Assembly: GCA_913063375.1 (NCBI GenBank)
Contig: CAJXXR010000012.1
Span: forward strand, 17,493 to 81,492
Direction of reading: 5' to 3'
Length of the DNA stretch: 64,000 nt
Source of the DNA: an uncultured Flavobacteriales bacterium
GTDB taxonomy: Bacteria; Bacteroidota; Bacteroidia; Flavobacteriales; CAJXXR01
The notes under the pieces are model-generated. The model saw nothing but the letters and a program-made list of their open reading frames with translations. It had not been told where the DNA came from and did not search any database. Positions 46,879 through 56,391 of this stretch are shown here, piece by piece. Each line of letters starts with the position of its first letter. The stretch's first letter is position 1. Made by a program: the position numbers and the translations under genes.

Positions 46879-47637
46879 TTATAAATTCACTACACCGCCA
46901 TCAGCAGTAATATCTTCACCTAGAATAAACGAGGAGTCATCAGAAGCTAAAAACACTGCAACACGCCCCATATCTTTTGGTTGTCCTAAACGTTTTACTG
47001 GAATTAATTTTCCAAATTGTTCTTTTGCTTGTTCAGATACTTCATCTGGTAATCCTAATTTTTTGAATAATGGTGTTTCTATTGTGCCAGGGCTTAATAC
47101 GTTCACACGAATTGCTCTATCCAATAGATCACGGGAGAATGTCCTCGCAAAAGACCGGACTCCAGCTTTTGCCGCACTGTAAACTGTTAGGCCTTCAAAA
47201 GCTTTCTTGGTTGCTATAGAAGCCACTAGTATTATTGAAGCCCCATCGTTTAGATACGGAAGTGCCTTCTGAACAGTAAAGAACACACTCTTTAGATTTA
47301 AGTCTATCATTCTGTCATAGTTTTCTTCAGTTGTGTCTACTACAGAACCTAATGTACCATTGCCCAATGCACCACCAGCATTTACAACAAGAATATCTAA
47401 TTTACCAAACTCTTTTTGCGTTTCTTTAAAGATGTTTTCTAAATCTTCTGTTTTTGTGATGTCGGTTTGTATGCTTTTAAAGTTTGGACTTAATAAAGTT
47501 TCAGCATTGTTTAACGTTTCTAAATTTCTTCCTACAATAGTACCTAAAGCACCTTCAGTTTTAAACTCTTTAGCTATGCCTAATCCAATACCGCTATTTC
47601 CACCTGTAATAACTGCTACTTTGTTTTTTAATCTCAT
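46879..47637 (-). CDS. short-chain dehydrogenase/reductase (classical SDR)
   Basis: 252 residues: NAD(P)-binding GGNSGIG at 12-18, NAG near 87, catalytic Tyr and Lys in YSAAK near 152-156, and a C-terminal SFILGEDITADGG typical of FabG-like SDRs. The substrate is unknown. It is divergent from an HxlR regulator with a shared control region, an arrangement that usually means the regulator controls the SDR in response to a reactive compound. Confidence 0.87.
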   Translation of the reverse strand: MRLKNKVAVITGGNSGIGLGIAKEFKTEGALGTIVGRNLETLNNAETLLSPNFKSIQTDITKTEDLENIFKETQKEFGKLDILVVNAGGALGNGTLGSVVDTTEENYDRMIDLNLKSVFFTVQKALPYLNDGASIILVASIATKKAFEGLTVYSAAKAGVRSFARTFSRDLLDRAIRVNVLSPGTIETPLFKKLGLPDEVSEQAKEQFGKLIPVKRLGQPKDMGRVAVFLASDDSSFILGEDITADGGVVNL

Positions 47638-47659
47638 GTTTTCAATTTTTGTTTGGTTT

Positions 47660-47718
47660 CAAATTTAAATTCATTATTTTTAACGAACAAAAAGTATGGT
47701 GCATACAAAAAAGTTCGT
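47660..47718. promoter_or_regulatory. SDR promoter and HxlR-type operator
   Basis: On the minus strand TTG (47688-47690) lies exactly 20 bases from TAAATTTG (47660-47667), a full Bacteroidota promoter for the SDR gene. Overlapping its -33 element is an inverted repeat ACGAAC...GTTCGT (47683-47718) with inner GTATG/CATAC, probably the HxlR binding site. Confidence 0.7.
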
Positions 47719-47720
47719 GT

Positions 47721-48083
47721 ATGATTAAAGAGAATTCAACAAATTTTGAGAATCAGAAAATTTTGGAAATGTCTTGCGGTTTAAGTTATGCTGTAGAATT
47801 ACTAAAAGGGCGATGGAAGGTTAATATACTTTGGAATTTGATTCAAGGCGTAAACAGATATGGGTTATTAAAAAAGAATATTCCAGGCATGTCGGAAAAA
47901 ATGCTGACTCAACGTTTAAAAGATCTTGAAACCGAAGGCTTGATTATTAGAAAAGACTTTAAAACTATTCCACCACATGTAGAGTATTATCTAAGTGAGC
48001 CTGGAGAAAAACTTATTCCAGTACTGCATCATTTATGTGAATGGGGAACAGAAGTAAGATCATTAACACATCAAGAAAATTAA
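47721..48083 (+). CDS. HxlR-family transcriptional regulator
   Basis: 120 residues from the ATG at 47721; the frame opens 24 codons earlier inside the control region, which would place the operator in coding sequence. Winged helix with YAVELLKGRWKVNILWNL, then the recognition part MSEKMLTQRLKDLETEGLI and PPHVEYYLSEPG. A Cys in the MSCGLSYA segment sits at the position often used for redox or electrophile sensing in this family. Divergent from an SDR. Confidence 0.86.
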   Translation: MIKENSTNFENQKILEMSCGLSYAVELLKGRWKVNILWNLIQGVNRYGLLKKNIPGMSEKMLTQRLKDLETEGLIIRKDFKTIPPHVEYYLSEPGEKLIPVLHHLCEWGTEVRSLTHQEN

Positions 48084-48256
48084 GATCAGGTATAATAATC
48101 ACCTCCGATTCCATGTCCATGTTGCTTCTTGTTAATGTGATATGGCTTAGCCGTTTTATTTCTTAAGAATAAACGATTTGTCTATTGCTTTAAGCTTGTT
48201 GTCCTAACCGATAATTACATTAAATTGAAGACTAAATCACTACATAGAATATCAGC

Positions 48257-49339
48257 ATGGCCCTAAACAAAATTGTAAAACATATAGCAGTAGTTTCTCC
48301 CTCTTTTCCAGACCAAGAAAATAATGGTAATATGGTTCCTCCGTTACTATTGTTTGTGGCACAGTTAAAATCCACTTTCCCAGCTGTAGAAATAAGCGTT
48401 GTAACGCTGCACTATCCTTTTTATACGCAATCCTATAAATTATTTGGTGTAACTGTTTATCCTAGTGGTGGTGCCAACGGACATTTGGTAAAAAGACCAC
48501 TTGTTTGGCGTAGAGCTTATCGCAATTTGAAAGCGCTACATAAAGTAAATCCTATAGACTTAATCCATAGTTTTTGGTTAGGAGAATCGGCTTTGCTGGG
48601 CCAAAAGTTTAGTCAGAAATACAAGCTTCCGCATTTTTGTACTTTAATGGGGCAAGATGCCAAGAAGACCAACAATTATTTGCGGTTCTTACATTTTTCT
48701 CACATTCAACTTATTGCGTTGTCAAGGTTTCAGAAAGAGGTATTAGAGCGTCATACTAAAGCACAGGTAGAAGTAGTTATTCCTTGGGGTATAGCTACAG
48801 CTGATGTAGTTAATTCTGCTAAGGATAATAGACCCATAGACTTAATTTGTGTATCGAGTTACATCCCCTTAAAAAGGGTTGATTTATTTATAAATTTGGT
48901 AGCTCAACTCAAGATAAATTTTCCTGATATTAATGCCGTAATAGTAGGAGGAGGGGTGTTGGAAGAAACATTTAGAAAGCAAATAGACCACTTGGAGATT
49001 TCAGAACAAATACAATTGTTAGGCGCTATTTCTAGACAAGAAGTACTGGCTTTAATGCAGCAATCTAAAGCTTTAATACACACCTCCTCTTACGAAGCTC
49101 AGGGGTATGTAATTAATGAAGCGTTAGCCATGGGGTGCGAAGTTTTTGCTTTAAGCAAAGGTTTTGCTATGCCAGATTCAAAATTACATCTAATAGATTC
49201 TTCAGATACTTTAAAAAGTAGTGTAATTTCGTACTTATTGCAAGAACAAAAAGACTTCGATAGCCATATTCCATTAAGTATGGATGATACCATAGCACAA
49301 TATCAAGATGTTTTTAAAAAGGAAGGTTTAATTCTTTAA
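48257..49339 (+). CDS. GT4-family glycosyltransferase
   Basis: 360 residues, GT-B fold. The C-terminal half has VSSYIPLKRVDLFINLVAQL near 200, then HTSSYEAQGYVINEALAMG near 278, which contains the E-x7-E motif of GT4 retaining transferases. No membrane helix. It would add a sugar to a lipid or polysaccharide intermediate. It stands alone in the segment between copies A and B, next to a remnant of another gene. Confidence 0.83.
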   Translation: MALNKIVKHIAVVSPSFPDQENNGNMVPPLLLFVAQLKSTFPAVEISVVTLHYPFYTQSYKLFGVTVYPSGGANGHLVKRPLVWRRAYRNLKALHKVNPIDLIHSFWLGESALLGQKFSQKYKLPHFCTLMGQDAKKTNNYLRFLHFSHIQLIALSRFQKEVLERHTKAQVEVVIPWGIATADVVNSAKDNRPIDLICVSSYIPLKRVDLFINLVAQLKINFPDINAVIVGGGVLEETFRKQIDHLEISEQIQLLGAISRQEVLALMQQSKALIHTSSYEAQGYVINEALAMGCEVFALSKGFAMPDSKLHLIDSSDTLKSSVISYLLQEQKDFDSHIPLSMDDTIAQYQDVFKKEGLIL

Positions 49340-49485
49340 TGGTCTTAATAGAGTTATGTTGATTATAATTTCATAATTAATATTCATACTTTTTTTGACG
49401 ATTTGTAAGATGTAGAATATTTAAACACCTTTTTATTAAGTAGGATTTCTAATTCCTGGGAGCAGAGAATGTATTATATTCAGTG

Positions 49486-49544
49486 TCAATTGAAAAGGAC
49501 TCTGATGTAATCGGGTTGCAAAATATCCAATTCAAAAGTCAATT
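49486..49544 (-). pseudogene. C-terminal remnant of a 73-residue-protein paralogue
   Basis: The minus strand encodes ELTFELDILQPDYIRVLFN then stop, matching the C-terminus IKLTFELDILVEVILYN of the gene at 62586. About 25 bases are identical between the two. The homology stops exactly where repeat copy B begins, so the gene appears cut by the repeat. Confidence 0.6.
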
Positions 49545-49830
49545 CCCCTGCTGCTCGTGATAATCATTGGTATAGCTACAATAATCTATCGAGGAACCCA
49601 AAAACAAAAAAAAACTCCCCATTTTCATGAGAAGCTTTTCAGGTGGGATTATTCCTGTTTTTCTAGAGACCATCTAATTATGAGTGAACTTTCTTTTGAT
49701 GCTTGGTTTTTTGATTAATAATGTTGTGTGTTTTGTCTGTTTTTGAAGTAGCATGTTTTCGGCCTATTGTGGTATGCACTTAGAGTTTAGATATGGTGTT
49801 GAAATTGATGTTTCAGGAAATATATTGTAA
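49545..49830 (+). repeat. tRNA-linked interspersed repeat, copy B (decayed)
   Basis: Starts CCCCTGCTGCTCGTGA, then CTACAATAATCTATC shared with H, an eroded terminator (CTCCCCATTTTCATGAGAAG), a core from GGTGGG (49642) to TAATTATGAG (49684) of the palindrome class but no longer palindromic, and a distal arm with GGTATGCACTTAGAG. The 623-base gap around it holds nothing else apart from the small remnant at 49486. Confidence 0.65.
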
Positions 49831-49968
49831 TTAACATTTAATAATGTATAGTCCCACTTCTGCTTACCTTATGCTCTTAATAGTATGTTGTGAATAATTT
49901 ATGATTTGTGTTTAAAAAAACATGAATTTTTATTAGATTTATGATATATACATAATAACAAATTGTTT

Positions 49969-50376
49969 ATGTCTAATTATAAATTATCATTCGGGGAAAT
50001 AACTATTATTCAGGATGATATAGCCGAGGTTATTGTCAATGACGGAGTGGAATTCGATTTAAAAATGGTAAACGAGTATCATGGATTTCTCCTGAAAAAC
50101 ATGAAATCTCCTTTTTCCCTTTTAATCAATAAACTGAATTCCTATACTTATACTTTCGAAGCGCAGCGTGAGCTAGCCTCACTGTATCAAATTAATGCCA
50201 TGTCGGTAATAGTTTATAATAAGATAGCCGAAGCCAGTACAAAATCTCTTTCTACCTTACCTAGAGAAATGCCATGGAAAATTAAAATTTTCCATGATTA
50301 CCAGGCAGGATTGAGGTGGTTGCAAAAAGAACAGCTCCCCGCTGCTGAGAGCATGTTGCTCGAGGTAAACAAGTAG
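49969..50376 (+). CDS. SpoIIAA/STAS-like hypothetical protein with repeat-encoded end
   Basis: 135 residues from the ATG at 49969 (a TTG two codons earlier is less likely). Cytoplasmic, with INKLNSYTYTFEAQRELA and MSVIVYNKIAEASTKSL, the same overall pattern as the protein at 31599. The last 13 codons (LPAAESMLLEVNK) and the stop are encoded by module i of repeat copy C, so the native end has been replaced. Function unknown. Confidence 0.62.
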   Translation: MSNYKLSFGEITIIQDDIAEVIVNDGVEFDLKMVNEYHGFLLKNMKSPFSLLINKLNSYTYTFEAQRELASLYQINAMSVIVYNKIAEASTKSLSTLPREMPWKIKIFHDYQAGLRWLQKEQLPAAESMLLEVNK

Positions 50377-50660
50377 TACACTCAAAACATCATTTCAAAA
50401 CACCTAAAAACAATAAAAAGGCTCCTCATTTATATTAGGAGCCTTTTCGGTGGGACCATCTCAAAACTTTAGGAGACAAGTTGGTTGTGATTAAACTACT
50501 TTTTGGGTAGTTGATTGATTAATAAGTCCATGTATTTATTGTTTTTTTGAGTTGCATATTTTCGACATATTCTGATATGCTTTGATAGTTTTACAAAGGT
50601 CTTTTAGACGTGGTGCAAATAAATACAGGGTGAATTAAAAAGACTAAATTACAGTACAAT
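50335..50660 (+). repeat. tRNA-linked interspersed repeat, copy C
   Basis: Module i hairpin GAGCA-TGT-TGCTC (50349-50361), terminator AAGGCTCCT/AGGAGCCTT followed by T4, core 50449-50493 of the palindrome class but decayed, and a distal arm with GATATGCTTTGATAG ending GACTAAATTACAG as in copy A. It begins inside the 3' end of the STAS-like gene. Confidence 0.75.
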
Positions 50661-50877
50661 TTATCTGATGACTTACAATTTAATGAAGATGTGTTGTATT
50701 TTATTTCTTCTGATCAGGTAGGAGACATACACCTATTAAATAACCGTTATGTGCTGAAAAACACCTTTCGTACAATCTTATAAATTTATTACCTTGGAAC
50801 AAATAATAGATGTCATATGGCATCAATAAAATTACAATGTTGGCGGTAATTTGAACCAACCAATACTTTAGAGAATT

Positions 50878-51441
50878 ATGAAGGAATATCTAAAATCTTT
50901 TAATCTATTTACGGACTTAGAAATCGATAATTTTCTAAACTTAACACAAACTACCTTCCTTAAAAAAGCGGATTTCTTTATCAATCAAAATGAAATTTGT
51001 GATTCCTTATGCTTTGTTAAAAGCGGCATTTTTCGTTCATTCTACTTTTCAAATAATGATGATGAAATTACATACTGTTTCACTTTTCCAAATAATTTAT
51101 TGGTGGCTTATTCTTCTTTTATTTCAGAAAAAAAATCTGAAGAGAATATTCAAGCCTTAACAGACTCAGAAATAATTTCAATATCAAAAGAAGCCATAGA
51201 AACCCTTGCAGAGTCTAATACTAAATGGTTGATGTTTTTAAAAATAATTGCAGAAAAAGAATACGTTGAATTAGAGAAGTGGATATTTAATCATCAAAAA
51301 GATAAGGCCCAACAGCGATATTTAGATTTGATAACAAAGCAACCTGAATATATACAACAAATTCCGCTTCAATATATTGCTTCTTACCTAGGTATTACTC
51401 AAAGGCATTTAAGTAGAATAAGAGCTAATATTTCTTTTTAG
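50878..51441 (+). CDS. Crp/Fnr-family transcriptional regulator
   Basis: 187 residues: a cyclic-nucleotide-binding-type beta roll (about 15-125, LCFVKSGIFRSFYF) and a C-terminal helix-turn-helix (LQYIASYLGITQRHLSRIRANI). Typical of small Bacteroidota Crp-like regulators with no conserved cAMP site. The SDR gene 71 bases downstream is its likely target. Cargo between copies C and D. Confidence 0.86.
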   Translation: MKEYLKSFNLFTDLEIDNFLNLTQTTFLKKADFFINQNEICDSLCFVKSGIFRSFYFSNNDDEITYCFTFPNNLLVAYSSFISEKKSEENIQALTDSEIISISKEAIETLAESNTKWLMFLKIIAEKEYVELEKWIFNHQKDKAQQRYLDLITKQPEYIQQIPLQYIASYLGITQRHLSRIRANISF

Positions 51442-51512
51442 ACAAATGTCCTAACCTAGAGCCTTAGACTCTTAATAAGTTTGCATATGGTTTAACGAAA
51501 AATAAATATCAT

Positions 51513-52121
51513 ATGAAAACAATAATTCTAATTGGCGCAAACGGTAAAATGGGTCAAGCAGCTCTAACTGGATTAGGAAAACACAAAGTTATAACGGCAG
51601 GACGTTCTGGTGATAATTGTGACTATCAAGTTGACATTACGAGTGAAGAATCTTTGAGAAAACTATACAAAGATGTAGGGCACTTTGATGCTGTTGTAAA
51701 TACGGTTGGCGTTTGTGAATATGCCACATTTACTGAAATGACAGAACAACAATGGATGAGTACTGTTTTAAGCAAGATGATGGGGCAAATCAATATTGTT
51801 AGAATTGGTCAGGAATATATCGTAGATAATGGCTCTTTTACGTTAATTACGGGGATTTTGAATGTAAAACCTATTCCATTTGCTATTGCTGATGCAACTA
51901 CCAGTGGGGCAATAGACACATTTGTTAAATGTGTTGCCTTTGAAATGCCTCGTGGAATTCGCGTTAACTCAATTAACCCAACAGTTTTGGAAGAAGCTTG
52001 GGAAGTTTATGGTGAAATGATGCCAGGTTTCCAACCTGTTCCCGGTACTCTTGTTGGTAAGGCGTTTGAACGTTCTGTTGATGGATTTGTTACTGGTCAA
52101 GTACTTTTCGTTGATGCTTGA
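51513..52121 (+). CDS. atypical short-chain dehydrogenase
   Basis: 202 residues: nucleotide-binding GANGKMGQ at 8-15, a short Rossmann fold with VNTVGVCEYATF, and a C-terminal FVTGQVLFVDA. The classical Tyr-x3-Lys is missing; the segment reads IADATTSGAIDTFVKC. This short SDR group without the catalytic pair is common next to Crp-type or LysR-type regulators. Repeat copy D starts directly after its stop codon. Confidence 0.82.
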   Translation: MKTIILIGANGKMGQAALTGLGKHKVITAGRSGDNCDYQVDITSEESLRKLYKDVGHFDAVVNTVGVCEYATFTEMTEQQWMSTVLSKMMGQINIVRIGQEYIVDNGSFTLITGILNVKPIPFAIADATTSGAIDTFVKCVAFEMPRGIRVNSINPTVLEEAWEVYGEMMPGFQPVPGTLVGKAFERSVDGFVTGQVLFVDA

Positions 52122-52122
52122 T

Positions 52123-52410
52123 CTTCGCTGCGGTGAGCATGTTACTCGAGGTAAATAAGTAGTATATACCTTACAATAGCCAAATAAAAATCACTCAAAT
52201 AAAAAAAAAGCTCCTCATTTGAATGAGGAGCTTTTCGGTGGGCCCAATGGGCTCGAACCAAGGACCACCTGATTATGAGTAAACTACCTTTTGGTGTTTA
52301 GTTGTTTGATTAGTAGATTTATATGGCTTGTCGGTTTTTTGGATTTGCACGTTTTTTGCATGGTTTTTCGGTATATTCTGATATGTTTTTGGAGTTTTGA
52401 TAAATTGTTG
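52123..52410 (+). repeat. tRNA-linked interspersed repeat, copy D (well preserved, T-arm class)
   Basis: Module i hairpin GAGCA-TGT-TACTC (52135-52147), terminator GCTCCTCATT/AATGAGGAGC (52200-52235), core 52237-52279. Read on the minus strand the core is ACTCATAATCAGGTGGTCC, then TTGGTTCGAGCC, then GGGCCCACC: the 3' half of tRNA-Met(CAU) from anticodon loop to acceptor. Direct repeats TTTGCACG and TTTGCATG (52345-52362) lie 66 bases beyond the core, then GATATGTTTTTGGAG. No tRNA 5' half is present. Confidence 0.85.
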
Positions 52411-52542
52411 TAAGCCTTCAAAGAAAGGTAATCAATTTAGTAGGTTAACATACTGGGAAATAAAGCAAAAGATATACTTTAGAATATGTCGAAAGATTTT
52501 TTTATTTTCGTTCTTAATTAACATATTAAAGTTTGATTTAGA

Positions 52543-55500
52543 ATGAATTATAACTCTCCAATTCCATTTTTTAAACATTTTGTTTTTTTGATATTAGTAG
52601 TGTGCATCCGTTTTCATTCTGGAGCACAATCGAATACTCAATTTGATTTTATCGAACACAGAATACAACCTGATATGATTACCATTCAAGACACACATCC
52701 AGTAGATTTTGATGGTGATGGTGATCAAGATATTATTTCATTAGCTATAGAGGATAGCCTGCTGTTTTGGCATGAAAATGATGGGAATGAGAATTTTACA
52801 TTAGTTAAAATTCCAACGGAGACTAATGAATTAACACGTGTGTTAGTACGTGATCTAGATGGGGATGGAGATCAAGATTTTGTGACTTGTTCCTGGACAT
52901 TAAATGAAATTGTTTGGTATCAAAATGATGGAAGCCAAAATTTCACCGCTTATACCATAGAGGATAGTCTTGCTGGAGTAAGTGCTATAGATATTGCAGA
53001 TTTAGACGGTGATGGAGATTTGGATGTTTTAGCCTCAGCCTATGTGGCTGATCAAATTGTATGGTATAAAAATGACGGAAATCAGAATTTCTCATCTGTT
53101 ATAATTGATGATGATGCGGGCGGAGCATGGGATGTCCATGTTTCAGATTACAATCTGGATGGTGAAGTGGATATATTTGCAGCAAACTTTGATGATGAAG
53201 AGGTCAAATTGTACTATAATTTTGGAAACGAAGTATTTTTAGAACGTGTTATAAAGGACAATTATAAAGCACAATATGTTACTACTGGTAATCTAGAGGG
53301 GGATAGTGTTGAAGAAGTAGTGTTCTCATCTTATAATGAATATAAGGTTTATATCTACAGGCAAGGGAGTACTTGGTTTACCCCTCCTGGATTTAATGAT
53401 GCAGAAGTTATTAATCTGAATATGGTTGTTGGGCCAGAAATTTTAGATATGGATAATGATGGAGACAACGATTTAGTACTTGGTCCCAGGTCATCAGGGT
53501 CAACTATTAGATGGTATGAGAATCTAGGAACGACCATATTAAGTCTTCAAAATCATATAGTTCATACGATACATGAAGATAGAAAGTGGGCTAAACCAGT
53601 GGATTTGGATAGCGATGGTGATATTGATATTGTATCAGCTAATAGAGGCGAAGATAGAATTTATTGGTTTGAAAATGATAGTACACAAGTATTCACTGTA
53701 CACGGTGTAGGAAAAGAAAGTTATGGATTCCAAGCACCACATATTGAAGATTTCGATGGTGATGGATCTAGGGAATTGATTTATCGTTCACATTCTCTTC
53801 ATGATTCTACGGATATAAATATATCGTATCATTTAGGTGATTACGAGTTTCAGGATTCGTTATTATTTAGAACAGATGATTTTTTTATTGACTTTACACC
53901 AACAGATTTAGACGATGATGGAGACCTTGATTTCGTGTATTGGAGGTATGTAGGTTCTTACGACGATGAAGTTAATGTATTCAAATGGCTTGAAAATATT
54001 CCTGGTCAAAATTTACAAATGCATATCTTGAATACGGTCAATATTGATGGGCATATTAGCGATTTAAAAGTGTTGGATTTAGATGGGGATGGAGATTTGG
54101 ATCTTTCATTTTTGAATTTAGAAAATGATGAAATTGAATGGTTAACCAATGATGGCAATCAAAATTTCACATATGGGAGTTTTAATGTAGGTAACGTATC
54201 ACACTATGCAGTTATTAATCTGGATAGTGATTTGGATTTAGATTTTTTGTTTACTGTTAATTTCTCACCTAGAATCAGGATTTTGAATAATAATGGTGCT
54301 CAAAATTTTAATTTGGATACTATTCCAAATTTCGTCTCTCATGCCTACGATATGGCTATGATCTCTACTGATTTTGATTTGGATGGTGATGATGATTTTA
54401 TAGGAGCCAAGAAAGGTGGCCAAGGTATGTACTATTTTAAAAATGATTCAAATCAGAGCTTTCTGGATAGTCTTGTTATTGATTCTCTAAAAAACTTCCA
54501 TAGTTTGCAAGCCATTGATTTTACAGGAGATGGATTTCCTGACCTTGCTTTTTCAGCAAAACATTTGGTTGAAAATTATTATAGATTGTATATAATGGAA
54601 AATGACGGGCAGGGGAATTTTTCAATTTGGTATAAAAGCCCAAAGGCGTATACCAGTGAACAGTATTACGGTGATGTGGATAATGATGGGGATTTGGATA
54701 TTTTCACTAAAGGTGATAATAATTATTCTAGTTTGATTTTAGAAAATTTATCCATCAATGATTATATAACCTTAAATATAAAACCATTTGTAGATAACAA
54801 TGATAACGGTATTTTTGACAGTTTGGATGTGGTAATGAATAATGCAAACCTTGATCTATCTCCTGGGGGATATTATCAATTCTCCAATCCAACAGGGGTA
54901 AAATATTATATTGAGCAGGCTGGAACGTATGAATTGAATTTGAATGCAGATAGTCTTTACTGGGACCTAGTAGATTCACTGAATAGAACCATTGAAATCA
55001 ATCCTAGCAATTTTCAGGATTCATCTTTTTATATAGGTGTGAAGCCTAGAGATATAATCTTGATAGCTGATATTGTTGGAAATAGGCCACGTTGTGCCGA
55101 CACTATTCACCATAAGCTTTCTATAGAAAATTTCGGGAACATTATCAATCAAGGAACAGTGGAATACCAGTTAGATAGTTTGTCGGAATTTATTTCTTCC
55201 ATTCCACAACCCGATAGTATTGATGGATTGTCTTATTATTACAATTATCAAAACCTAATGCCTTCGTATAAACATGAGGTATTGTTAAAGGTTATTGTTC
55301 CTTCATTACTTGATACGCTAAATCATACCTTAATAAATCGGGTTGATACCGGCCAAGTTTATGTAAATAATGTTTATCCATATCAGGAAATTGTTCTCTG
55401 CAGTTATGATCCAAATGATAAACAGGAATTGACTGGAAAAAGTGAAGAAGGCTATTTTTTATCAGATAGTACTGAGTTGGAATATCTTATTCGTTTTCAA

Positions 55501-56346
55501 AATACAGGGAATGATACAGCCTATTTGGTTGAGGTTTTAGATACTTTAGATACTAATCTTGATTTGAATACTTTTCATCGTGTTTCAAATTCTCACCCCG
55601 TAACGGTTCATATTGATCACGAAAGTCGGGAGGCAAAATTCCGATTTGAAAATATTAATTTAACGGATACTGTCACTAATGTATTAGAATCTGAAGGTTT
55701 TGTTAAATTTAGAATTCGCACAATTGAGAATCTCTCAACGAATGTAGATATTACAAATACGGCTCATATTTATTTTGATCAGAATAGTGCTATAGTAACC
55801 AATACAACTCTTAATACAACCTATGATTGCTCACTTTTAGGTGATTCAATTGACTTTACGAATACTATATTTGATTTATTAATTAACAACCAGTTGAACA
55901 TAGATTTGTATCAGGAGTATTTAACTTCTGCACAATGGTTATTAAATGACTCTTTAGTATCGACGAGTACGGAAGGTTTTAATTATAATCTGATCACTCC
56001 AGGAGATCAAAGTTTAGAGTTAAGGCTTCAAAACGACCTCTGCATATTTGATACAACCCTTTTCTTTACTGTTGTAAATAATATTGGCTTAACTGAAGAT
56101 TCATTCAATACAAATGTACTCGTTCATCCAAATCCTACTTCTGGAGATCTAAACATTGAGATAGGAAAACAGTATAAAAAAGTAGATTTTATTATTACGA
56201 ATAATCTAGGGCAATTAATTTCAAAACGATCGTTTCTTTCAAAGCCAAACTTGAAGCTGAAAATAGAAGGGGAGCAGGGATTATACTTTTTGGAAATTAA
56301 AATTGATGATCAAAGTCCACAACTGATTAAAATTCTGAAAAAGTAG
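52543..56346 (+). CDS. T9SS-secreted FG-GAP/VCBS-repeat protein
   Basis: 1267 residues: signal peptide (to about 29), then about twelve FG-GAP/VCBS repeats (about 30-740) with the calcium-loop signature D-x-D-G-D-G-D, for example DFDGDGDQDI and DLDGDGDLDVLAS, forming two propellers. Next is a beta-rich region, then a DUF7619-like domain around CSYDPNDKQELTG to AHIYFDQNSAIVTN (about 960-1090), and a T9SS sorting domain (VHPNPTSGDLNI to IKILKK). Probably a surface or secreted adhesive protein. Cargo between copies D and E. Confidence 0.88.
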   Translation: MNYNSPIPFFKHFVFLILVVCIRFHSGAQSNTQFDFIEHRIQPDMITIQDTHPVDFDGDGDQDIISLAIEDSLLFWHENDGNENFTLVKIPTETNELTRVLVRDLDGDGDQDFVTCSWTLNEIVWYQNDGSQNFTAYTIEDSLAGVSAIDIADLDGDGDLDVLASAYVADQIVWYKNDGNQNFSSVIIDDDAGGAWDVHVSDYNLDGEVDIFAANFDDEEVKLYYNFGNEVFLERVIKDNYKAQYVTTGNLEGDSVEEVVFSSYNEYKVYIYRQGSTWFTPPGFNDAEVINLNMVVGPEILDMDNDGDNDLVLGPRSSGSTIRWYENLGTTILSLQNHIVHTIHEDRKWAKPVDLDSDGDIDIVSANRGEDRIYWFENDSTQVFTVHGVGKESYGFQAPHIEDFDGDGSRELIYRSHSLHDSTDINISYHLGDYEFQDSLLFRTDDFFIDFTPTDLDDDGDLDFVYWRYVGSYDDEVNVFKWLENIPGQNLQMHILNTVNIDGHISDLKVLDLDGDGDLDLSFLNLENDEIEWLTNDGNQNFTYGSFNVGNVSHYAVINLDSDLDLDFLFTVNFSPRIRILNNNGAQNFNLDTIPNFVSHAYDMAMISTDFDLDGDDDFIGAKKGGQGMYYFKNDSNQSFLDSLVIDSLKNFHSLQAIDFTGDGFPDLAFSAKHLVENYYRLYIMENDGQGNFSIWYKSPKAYTSEQYYGDVDNDGDLDIFTKGDNNYSSLILENLSINDYITLNIKPFVDNNDNGIFDSLDVVMNNANLDLSPGGYYQFSNPTGVKYYIEQAGTYELNLNADSLYWDLVDSLNRTIEINPSNFQDSSFYIGVKPRDIILIADIVGNRPRCADTIHHKLSIENFGNIINQGTVEYQLDSLSEFISSIPQPDSIDGLSYYYNYQNLMPSYKHEVLLKVIVPSLLDTLNHTLINRVDTGQVYVNNVYPYQEIVLCSYDPNDKQELTGKSEEGYFLSDSTELEYLIRFQNTGNDTAYLVEVLDTLDTNLDLNTFHRVSNSHPVTVHIDHESREAKFRFENINLTDTVTNVLESEGFVKFRIRTIENLSTNVDITNTAHIYFDQNSAIVTNTTLNTTYDCSLLGDSIDFTNTIFDLLINNQLNIDLYQEYLTSAQWLLNDSLVSTSTEGFNYNLITPGDQSLELRLQNDLCIFDTTLFFTVVNNIGLTEDSFNTNVLVHPNPTSGDLNIEIGKQYKKVDFIITNNLGQLISKRSFLSKPNLKLKIEGEQGLYFLEIKIDDQSPQLIKILKK

Positions 56347-56391
56347 ACTTTGACAATATATTTCTTACCATTTCAAACATAACAATTTCTT

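Noticed and set aside
52237..52330. Complete tRNA-Met gene on the minus strand
   Set aside because: Only the 3' half from the anticodon loop is present. Upstream of it there is no D-arm or acceptor 5' strand, and the bases before the anticodon loop do not pair with those after it. The same holds for every copy.
52700..54760. Tandem DNA repeat with GATGGTGATGG words
   Set aside because: These are codons for D-x-D-G-D-G-D calcium loops of FG-GAP repeats, not a non-coding repeat.
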